The notes below the pieces were generated by a model that was not told where the DNA came from, did not search any database, and saw nothing but the letters and a program-made list of their open reading frames with translations. DNA of 64,000 nucleotides from a virus, in IMG/VR virus record IMGVR_UViG_3300036945_000368, positions 1 through 64,000 of that record; one strand, 5' to 3'. How positions within the stretch are numbered: the stretch's first letter is position 1; every line of letters starts with the position of its first letter. The translations under genes were made by a program, and so were the position numbers. This document shows, in pieces, positions 57,750 to 64,000 of this stretch.

Positions 57750-57776
57750 GAGGAATTTATTATAATACCTCCTGAT
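57738..57776 (-). terminator. Leftward terminator after the fibre operon
   Basis: ATCAGGAGG / CCTCTTGAT (one G-U) on the minus strand is followed by a run of five Ts. It ends the fibre transcript, and the head promoter begins inside it. Confidence 0.75.
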
Positions 57777-57790
57777 TTGATATAAAAGAG

Positions 57791-58186
57791 TTAAATAGTA
57801 CTTGCTTCAGCTTCAGGTTCTACTACAGGCTCTTCAACTGCCCAAGGCATCTTAGTAACTTCTAGATTAGCTTTAGCAACTTCTTTATCTAATACTAACT
57901 GAATATGAGCCTTAATACCTAAGATACGAGTATCAGTATTTTCAATCCAAGTTTGTACTTCAGTTTCTGTTAGAGAAGTGATAGGAATAAATAGCTTAGA
58001 TGTAGGGTCAGGTAATTGGGTAGTTTGAGGTAATTCAAAAGTCTGACCTTTTTCCTTACCTATCATAACCCACTCAACTTCTTTAACTACGTTAGTCTGT
58101 TTACCTAAGGTTGTAGTCCGTAATCCAGTTACTTTAACAGTAAAGTCTGCTGTAAAATCTGTAGGTTGTGCGGCTGCTTCAATCAT
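57791..58186 (-). CDS. Fibre-adjacent hypothetical protein (131 aa)
   Basis: A beta-rich first half (VKEVEWVMIGKEKGQTFEL) and a helical end with a Glu/Val/Pro tail. Overlaps the S74 fibre gene stop by four bases. It may be a fibre assembly protein, as its place directly after a fibre gene suggests. Similar small proteins occur beside fibre genes in other phages. Confidence 0.65.
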   Translation of the reverse strand: MIEAAAQPTDFTADFTVKVTGLRTTTLGKQTNVVKEVEWVMIGKEKGQTFELPQTTQLPDPTSKLFIPITSLTETEVQTWIENTDTRILGIKAHIQLVLDKEVAKANLEVTKMPWAVEEPVVEPEAEASTI

Positions 58187-61100
58187 TTGTTATCTCCAAT
58201 AAGGGTTTCAATAAGGGCTTCAAGTCTTTCAATTCGACTGCGAAGTTCTACGTTATCTTTAGCTAATTCTACGGTAGAAGCAAGAGCCGCACCGCCATAA
58301 TTAACCGCAAGTGTTTGCATATCATCTTTAGCAGTTGTAATTGCCTCAGGTAATAAGTTCTGGAAGGACTGTGCGCCTACACCAACTTGTGTAATTTGAT
58401 CACAATCAGTTCTATCATAAATACCTACCTTTACCTTAGCTAATCTGGCTACGTAATTTTTTGGCATATCTCGCCAATTAGTTTTTAAACGTTCGTCAGA
58501 ATATGCTGTGACGTTTCCAGATGCACGGATATCTGTCGATAAAGCGCACATGAATCCACCGTTTTGTAATAGGAGTAAACCGTGAGATGAGAGGTTTCCA
58601 GCAGCACCGCCAGCGTTAGGATGTGACCAAGCCATACCATATAGGTTACCAGTAGTAGTTCCATCTGCAGGAAGTTTGTAGCTATCACCCATTGCAAACA
58701 CGCCTTGGTAACGATACGAACTATATGCACCAACTACACCATTACCGTAGTTGTCGTCAATATACATGTTACCGTTAGCTCTTTGCGAACGAGCAGCATA
58801 TGCTACAGATTGAGAACTAATATTTTGACTTGAAATAGCATAAGCCCAAGATTGGAAGGTTCCACTACCTTGATAACTTCTAAACCATAAGTTGTTATCA
58901 TAATAGCTCATAGCTACTTGAAAACCGTGGTAGTTTCCTTGGTTACTATGTCGAACGTTAATTGAGTTGTACCAAGTAGCACTAGGCCAGTTTGACCCGC
59001 CGCCATCATTCTCATAGAAACCACTATTTTGCCAAGAGTTAGCGTTGTTGTGGCTCGCAATAAAACTGCCACCATTAAACCAAGATGGTCTGTCTGACAG
59101 TGTAGTCACACTCTGTGTATGGCTTGCAGAGGCAGCGTAGCTCGTGTAATTTCCTGCATGTAACACTTGGTTACCGTTGTCGTAAATTCCAACAGCACGT
59201 AAAGGTTTACTACCATTTGCTCCCGTGCCAATTCTCACTTCGGAACCTCTTACATAAACCAATTCAAGAGGGTCGTTAGCATCTCCGCTATTCAAGGTGT
59301 CAAAGTAACCGTTGTTACCCTGAATACCATATGCAGTATTGCCACTTGGGTAAAGATTGGTAAAGTTGAGGTTTCCGCTTAGCGTTCCTCCGCTCAAAGG
59401 CAGTGCATAAGAGCTGTAATTCTGGTTAGTTAGTACTCGGTTCCACGTTTGCCACGAAGCACCGTTCCAGCCACCACGGAAGATTAAATCATTGCCTGCA
59501 TGACTGATATAAACTTGCGCTTGCGCAGAAGATTGTGCTGAGAGATTTAATAATAGTCCGTACTGATAACCTGCCGCAGTAGGGCCACTAGTAGTAGAAG
59601 CAAAATTAGATGTATCTATCTGCTCGACTGTGTTTGGATATGAATTACCAAGACTATTCCAGTCAGCACTGCCAGAGGCATAACCAATGGAGCGCAGGTA
59701 CGTGTTATTTAAATAACCTGCGTAGTTGTCACTAGCAAGCAGCGTTTTCCAACCAGTCCAAGCATTTCCACTGGACACGTTGTAGTTACCAAATCTAACC
59801 TGTAAGCTGTCGCCACCGTTACTTGGGCCATAGGGGACATACATCTGCAAAGACCCGCCACCACCTGAGTAGGTACGCATAGTCATTACAGAACCGTAAT
59901 TCTGCCAAGCTCCTTCACCAGCCGCAGGTCCAACAAACGCAGCCTGAAGCCCCGCGCTGTAACTTGTCGGTAGTGTGCTTTGAGACCAGACGTAGCTACC
60001 CAATGCCGCAAGCAATGGAGTAGAAGTTGCAGTTGTAGCTGCTCCAGCAGTTAAACTAGCCGCTGTACCTGTAAGCCCTGTGCCGGGTCCAATGTGGTTA
60101 GTCGCTGTTATTGACCCGCTCAACGTGCCACCACTTAAAGGTAAGGCGTAGGAGCTGTAGTTGCCCGCGTGCAGAATTGCGTTACCGCCCAGCTCACCAG
60201 ATGAGCTACCCGTCAGCCTCAAACCGCCTTGGCTCGTGTAGCCTCCACGCCAAGTCAGGACAAAAGGAACTTTAGCCCCACCAGCAGCGTCTGACGTCAG
60301 TGGAGCTTCCCAGCTATTGATTGAGCTGTCTGAGAAAATCCAACCCGTGTTGTACGTTCCAGAACCAGCGCCTCTGAAGTTAATTGCCGACGCATTGTTA
60401 AGGCCGATATAACTGGCATTGCCGCCACTCAAAGGCAGGTAGCTAGATAAAGCAGCACTAGTAATATATCCATTAGGATTACCACTGCTATAAGGAGTAT
60501 AACCTAATGCTGTGGTAATCTGACTTGAAGTAATGCCAGTTAAATAAGTGCTAGTGTCTAATGTCCATGTATCAGCAGCTGTTTTCTTTAAGAAACCAGA
60601 AGTACCACCAAGACCTGCAATAGCAGTTAAATCGCCATCTTGAGGTTGGTAGCTAGTTGTATCTAAAGCCCAAGTATTTAAGGCTGTTTTCTTTAAGATA
60701 CCTGCTGTGCCACTTAGTCCAGCGATAGAAGTTAAGTCAGCGTCTACTGGTTGATAAGTAGATGCAGCATTTGTTGTAGTAAGATAAGTATTTGTATCTA
60801 AGGACCATGTATTAGCAGCTGTTTTAGTCAAGATACCAGACGTACCTGTAAGCCCACCAATGGCTGTTAAGTCAGCGTCAATAGGTTGGTAGCCACTTAG
60901 ATTAATAGCTCCCCATGAAGCCGTAGAACCATCTGTAGTGAGGTATTTACCTGTGTTACCTGTCTGATCTGGTAAACCGCTGGCGCTACCATTTGCAACG
61001 GATGTAATGCGACCATCAGCACCTACAGTAATGTTTGCATTAGTATAACTGCCTGCAGTAGCTCCTGTAGAGCTAAGAGTAGTCGTAATATTACCTGTAC

Positions 61101-61293
61101 CAGAACCAGTAATAGCTCCAGTCAGATTAATAGTTTGTAAACCTGATTGGAAATAATCAATAGTGTTATCTACTTTTTTGTAGAAGAGTTTACCATCGTT
61201 GTAGTTAAGCGCTAACTCACCGTAGTCAACATCACCCGCGACAGGAACCTTGCTAGGTACTGATGAGCGTTTTAGGGAAATCTTATTTGCCAT
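58183..61293 (-). CDS. Long tail fibre with S74 chaperone domain (1036 aa)
   Basis: N-terminal part ISLKRSSVPSKVPVAGDVDYGELALNYNDGK-like attachment (residues 4-35, shown here only in part), then a repeat region (60528-60890), a receptor-binding middle with WxSW-type and YALPLSGGTLSG repeats, and a C-terminal S74 chaperone (SDERLKTNWRDMP, GIYDRTDC, QVGVGAQS) close to that of 39339-40574. The middle third is clearly richer in GC. Confidence 0.85.
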   Translation of the reverse strand: MANKISLKRSSVPSKVPVAGDVDYGELALNYNDGKLFYKKVDNTIDYFQSGLQTINLTGAITGSGTGNITTTLSSTGATAGSYTNANITVGADGRITSVANGSASGLPDQTGNTGKYLTTDGSTASWGAINLSGYQPIDADLTAIGGLTGTSGILTKTAANTWSLDTNTYLTTTNAASTYQPVDADLTSIAGLSGTAGILKKTALNTWALDTTSYQPQDGDLTAIAGLGGTSGFLKKTAADTWTLDTSTYLTGITSSQITTALGYTPYSSGNPNGYITSAALSSYLPLSGGNASYIGLNNASAINFRGAGSGTYNTGWIFSDSSINSWEAPLTSDAAGGAKVPFVLTWRGGYTSQGGLRLTGSSSGELGGNAILHAGNYSSYALPLSGGTLSGSITATNHIGPGTGLTGTAASLTAGAATTATSTPLLAALGSYVWSQSTLPTSYSAGLQAAFVGPAAGEGAWQNYGSVMTMRTYSGGGGSLQMYVPYGPSNGGDSLQVRFGNYNVSSGNAWTGWKTLLASDNYAGYLNNTYLRSIGYASGSADWNSLGNSYPNTVEQIDTSNFASTTSGPTAAGYQYGLLLNLSAQSSAQAQVYISHAGNDLIFRGGWNGASWQTWNRVLTNQNYSSYALPLSGGTLSGNLNFTNLYPSGNTAYGIQGNNGYFDTLNSGDANDPLELVYVRGSEVRIGTGANGSKPLRAVGIYDNGNQVLHAGNYTSYAASASHTQSVTTLSDRPSWFNGGSFIASHNNANSWQNSGFYENDGGGSNWPSATWYNSINVRHSNQGNYHGFQVAMSYYDNNLWFRSYQGSGTFQSWAYAISSQNISSQSVAYAARSQRANGNMYIDDNYGNGVVGAYSSYRYQGVFAMGDSYKLPADGTTTGNLYGMAWSHPNAGGAAGNLSSHGLLLLQNGGFMCALSTDIRASGNVTAYSDERLKTNWRDMPKNYVARLAKVKVGIYDRTDCDQITQVGVGAQSFQNLLPEAITTAKDDMQTLAVNYGGAALASTVELAKDNVELRSRIERLEALIETLIGDNK
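60528..60890 (-). repeat. About 39-residue coding repeat in long fibre
   Basis: Three copies of a unit of the form DADLTAIxGLxGTxGxLxKTAxNTWxLDTxTY. This is a shaft repeat seen in many fibre proteins. Copies differ at several positions. Confidence 0.85.
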
Positions 61294-61316
61294 TTTGATC
61301 CTTAATAAAGGTAATA

Positions 61317-61336
61317 AGGGCGGTAAAAACCGCCCT
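61317..61336. terminator. Hairpin between the two fibre genes
   Basis: AGGGCGG / CCGCCCT with a six-base loop. On the minus strand it is followed by TTATTACC only, so termination is probably weak. Confidence 0.55.
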
Positions 61337-61342
61337 GTTTAA

Positions 61343-63706
61343 TTAGTATGTACCACCGTCTAAGTCTGCCCAAACTGGCAAACCACTTCCATTAATTTGC
61401 AGCACTTTACCATTTGTGCCTGCTGAAAGTTTTGCTAAAGTATTGCTACCTGAAGCATAGATTATATCACCAATCGAATAACTTGTCAACCCTGTACCGC
61501 CTTTAGCGGTTGCAATAGTATCAGCAGACCAAGTACCTGTAGTAACGACACCTAATGTAGTAATGCTTGTCTGACCTGCATAGTTACTGGCAATATCAAT
61601 TGCATCAGCTCCTACTGTGATTCTGTTAGCAGTACCAACCGCATTAATTACTCCACCAGTAAAGGTTAAACCGTTACCAGCAATGCCTGTATGCAATTGT
61701 AGTGCGTTAGCTCCTGAGAACTCTAATCCACCGCTTACAGCAAGCTTAGTTGAAAAGGTAGTACCTGTTAAATCTAGACCAGCACCAGCATTGTATGTAC
61801 CAGCACCAGAGAACTGAGTCCATACAAGAGGGTCTGTACCAATTACATCTACTGTAGCAGTTTGAACCCAACCTGTACTACCATTAGTTCCACCGCCAAC
61901 TACGAATACGAAATCACCGCCTTGAATGTCTAAATCAGAGTCGAAAAGTGAATCACGAGTGAGTACAGTACTACTAGTTAAAACATAAATACCATTATGA
62001 GCAGCGTTAGCTTGATTCTTAACTAAGACTCGTGCAACACCGTAACCTAAACCAGCACCTAATAGATCAACTCCGTCAAATGGATAGCCAGTTACATAAG
62101 AACCTGTAGTTGTTAATGTAGCGCCTACTCCAGAAGCTCCGTTATTATACGTAACAGTACCACCAGACATAATAGCCAAAGTATTTGTTGTGGCGGCATC
62201 TACACCGTCTTGTACATGCAAACCTTGAGCAGAAACAGTATCTACATAAAGCTTAGTTGCTGCATCTGTATCAGCCGTCGGTTCGGCAAGACCTGTAATG
62301 CGTTTATTGCTTACATCAACTGTACCTGTACCTGTTGGAGCTAATACTACGTTTCCGTTAGTATCTGTAGCACCAATAGTATTACCATTAATGTTAATAT
62401 TATCAACTTGTAATTCTGTTAAGCCAGCTAGACTTGTAATAGTGCTACCTAAGGTAACGCTGCTTGAGCCAATAGTAACACCAGAATAAACTAACTTATC
62501 ATTAGTAATACCTGCATCTTTAATGATTACGTCACCAGCAGTTACAGCAAAGTTTGCTGCGTTAAAAGTAGCAACACCTTTATTGGTAGTTGATGCATCT
62601 TCTGCAGAGATAGTAATACGGTTATTTACGCCGCTGATGATTGTGTCAATACCTTCACCACCGATGAAGCTTAATGTCTCACCGTTATTAAATACGTCCG
62701 GTGTGCCAGTATCAGCCGCTAATGTAAATGATGTTGAGATAGCTGCTGTAGCTACGTTAGTTACAAGACCTTTGGCATTTACTGTAACTACAGGTACATT
62801 AGTTGTTGAGCCAAATGTACCGACTGTACTATTAACAGTGTCTAAGACTACGGAAATACTTGTATTGCCTAAGTTAGTCATAGTAGCAGAACCGTCTGCA
62901 TCGCCAGTAATAGTGATTGTAGGACTATTGACTGCGAAATCTAACTTACCATTTGTGTCATCATAAGATACTGTAATACCAGCTTCGGTATTAGTAGACA
63001 CCATTGCGCCTACGATATCTTGGATTGATTCGTGATTTAAACTTACAGCACCAGCATTGATTGTGAAATCAGTACTGTCAAATGAAGCTGCACCTTTTTG
63101 TGTAGCAGTAGCATTCTTGATGGAAAGTGTTACAGTATCTGTAGTGATAGCTGTATCTAAGGCATCGACACCAACGAACGTTAATGTTGAACCTGTACTA
63201 AAAGATTCAGAACCAGTGTCACCAGCAATCGTAAAATCACTAGGTGGTAGACTAGACCATGAGGTTACACCTGCACCATCTGTTTTTAAATATTGTCCAT
63301 TAGTACCAGTAATATTAGGAAATGATTGACCACTTAAAAATACATGACCTGAACCATTTGGCACTAAATTCACATTACCATTAGCGTCTAAGGCTGAGAT
63401 AGTGTTACCATTGATATCGATATTATCGATTTTGATGTTATCTAGTCTACCATTGGAATCGGTAATTAAAGCTGAACTTACAGCTAACGTACCTTTCGTA
63501 TGATCTAACATATCGGTAAAATACTTACCACCGATAACTACGTGATTAACCGCATTACCGTTAGTTTCTGTACCCATACCAATATATAATCGGTCACCAC
63601 CGTTACTACCGTTATCTATTAAGGCTGAATATGCTAATTCACCTTGTGCAAGCACAGAAGGATTACCAGAAACCTCTGAGCGCTTAATTCTTACAATTGA
63701 TGCCAT
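61343..63706 (-). CDS. Long tail fibre protein (787 aa)
   Basis: Starts MASIVRIKRSEVSGNPSVLAQ and has GELAYS, the typical fibre N-terminus, then repeating beta units with INGNTI and GNVxLxPxGxG. The segment EPTADTDAATKLYVD is common in phage fibres. No S74 domain is present. It lies upstream of the second fibre and probably forms the proximal part or a different fibre. Confidence 0.85.
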   Translation of the reverse strand: MASIVRIKRSEVSGNPSVLAQGELAYSALIDNGSNGGDRLYIGMGTETNGNAVNHVVIGGKYFTDMLDHTKGTLAVSSALITDSNGRLDNIKIDNIDINGNTISALDANGNVNLVPNGSGHVFLSGQSFPNITGTNGQYLKTDGAGVTSWSSLPPSDFTIAGDTGSESFSTGSTLTFVGVDALDTAITTDTVTLSIKNATATQKGAASFDSTDFTINAGAVSLNHESIQDIVGAMVSTNTEAGITVSYDDTNGKLDFAVNSPTITITGDADGSATMTNLGNTSISVVLDTVNSTVGTFGSTTNVPVVTVNAKGLVTNVATAAISTSFTLAADTGTPDVFNNGETLSFIGGEGIDTIISGVNNRITISAEDASTTNKGVATFNAANFAVTAGDVIIKDAGITNDKLVYSGVTIGSSSVTLGSTITSLAGLTELQVDNININGNTIGATDTNGNVVLAPTGTGTVDVSNKRITGLAEPTADTDAATKLYVDTVSAQGLHVQDGVDAATTNTLAIMSGGTVTYNNGASGVGATLTTTGSYVTGYPFDGVDLLGAGLGYGVARVLVKNQANAAHNGIYVLTSSTVLTRDSLFDSDLDIQGGDFVFVVGGGTNGSTGWVQTATVDVIGTDPLVWTQFSGAGTYNAGAGLDLTGTTFSTKLAVSGGLEFSGANALQLHTGIAGNGLTFTGGVINAVGTANRITVGADAIDIASNYAGQTSITTLGVVTTGTWSADTIATAKGGTGLTSYSIGDIIYASGSNTLAKLSAGTNGKVLQINGSGLPVWADLDGGTY

Positions 63707-63716
63707 ATCTTATCCT

Positions 63717-64000
63717 TTAATAGTGGCCTGATTCTAGGCTCTGATTTGTTAGCTGAGTGTTGGCTACCCACTTCTGCTGCTGACTTGAAAAAATTAATAA
63801 CGAACCGTCTTGAAGGTATGAAACGTCCACATCAGGTGCAGCACTAATGCTCATTGACTCTCCAGTATCACCTTTTGGACCCGTAGGCCCAATCGGTCCT
63901 TGAGCGCCTTGAGTAATTACTTGTGTTTCTTGTTCAATTGTTAAAATTGTATCTACTTGACTATCATCTACAAGAATAGTCTCTGCTTCTGTAACGACTA
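63717..64000 (-). CDS. Collagen-like virion protein, partial (at least 93 aa)
   Basis: The 5' end lies outside the window. Visible sequence has a short collagen-like GxY run (QGAQGPIGPTGPKGDTGES) and then a strand-rich end with VSYLQDGSLLIFSSQQQKWV. Such proteins accompany tail fibres. Bases 63707-63716 hold the Shine-Dalgarno of the next gene. Confidence 0.75.
   Translation of the reverse strand, partial: VVTEAETILVDDSQVDTILTIEQETQVITQGAQGPIGPTGPKGDTGESMSISAAPDVDVSYLQDGSLLIFSSQQQKWVANTQLTNQSLESGHY

Noticed and set aside
62523-62966. Rightward 147-residue frame in the fibre gene
   Set aside because: A Val/Pro/Leu-rich antisense shadow of a repetitive beta-rich gene.
1-64000. Lysogeny genes or phage RNA polymerase
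   Set aside because: I found no integrase, excisionase, CI-like repressor or single-subunit RNA polymerase in any frame examined. The DNA outside the window is not known.

Overview
The window looks like most of a tailed, strictly lytic siphovirus genome of low GC content. It carries lambda-like head and tail genes (major capsid, decoration, tail tube, tape measure and tip protein) together with a T7-like replisome (primase-helicase, family A polymerase, gp2.5-like SSB, gp6-like exonuclease). I see no integrase, no repressor and no phage RNA polymerase. Promoters are near-consensus sigma-70 or extended -10 type, so the host enzyme presumably transcribes it. The host is probably a Gram-negative bacterium. 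Small genes of a type common in phages of Betaproteobacteria hint at that class, but this is inference. Portal and terminase are not visible and probably lie outside the window.

Layout. Bases 1-150 are six perfect copies of a 25-bp GC-rich repeat, followed by an 18-bp repeat and two hairpins. From 465 to 18201 all genes read leftward in one dense array of overlapping small genes, served by recurring extended -10 promoters. Most are unknown. The recognisable ones are a TET-associated-type glycosyltransferase, two paralogous HNH endonucleases, a membrane-anchored SleB-type hydrolase, an HU-like protein, ThyX, an ADP-ribose-type macro protein, a T4 Rnl1-like RNA ligase, a P-loop kinase, a class II aldolase and two deaminases. 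Bases 18202-18349 hold divergent promoters.

From 18350 to 38038 genes read rightward: DNA ligase, an Rnl5-like RNA ligase, primase-helicase, DNA polymerase, tRNA-Arg, a 316-base structured non-coding block, a nucleotidyltransferase-fold protein, an atypical tRNA-like gene (CAU), SSB, 5'-3' exonuclease, an endonuclease VII relative, a phosphoesterase, a DnaQ-like exonuclease, two MazG-like proteins, NrdB, NrdA, an intervening HNH/AP2 endonuclease and thioredoxin. A bidirectional terminator at 38055-38090 separates this arm from the structural arm.

From 38092 to 64000 genes read leftward. In transcription order from the right edge these are a collagen-like protein (partial), two long fibre proteins, a XkdF-type protease, a scaffold-like protein, decoration, capsid, connector proteins, tail terminator, tail tube, a tail chaperone pair with a probable +1 frameshift, tape measure, tail tip proteins, an S74 fibre, and the lysis genes (XhlA-like, holin, M15 peptidase).

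The most interesting points are the RNA-repair cassette at 12529-14278 combined with a second RNA ligase and phage tRNAs, the structured RNA block at 26157-26472, the unusual tRNA-like gene at 28074-28148, and the predicted +1 frameshift at about 50585-50593.
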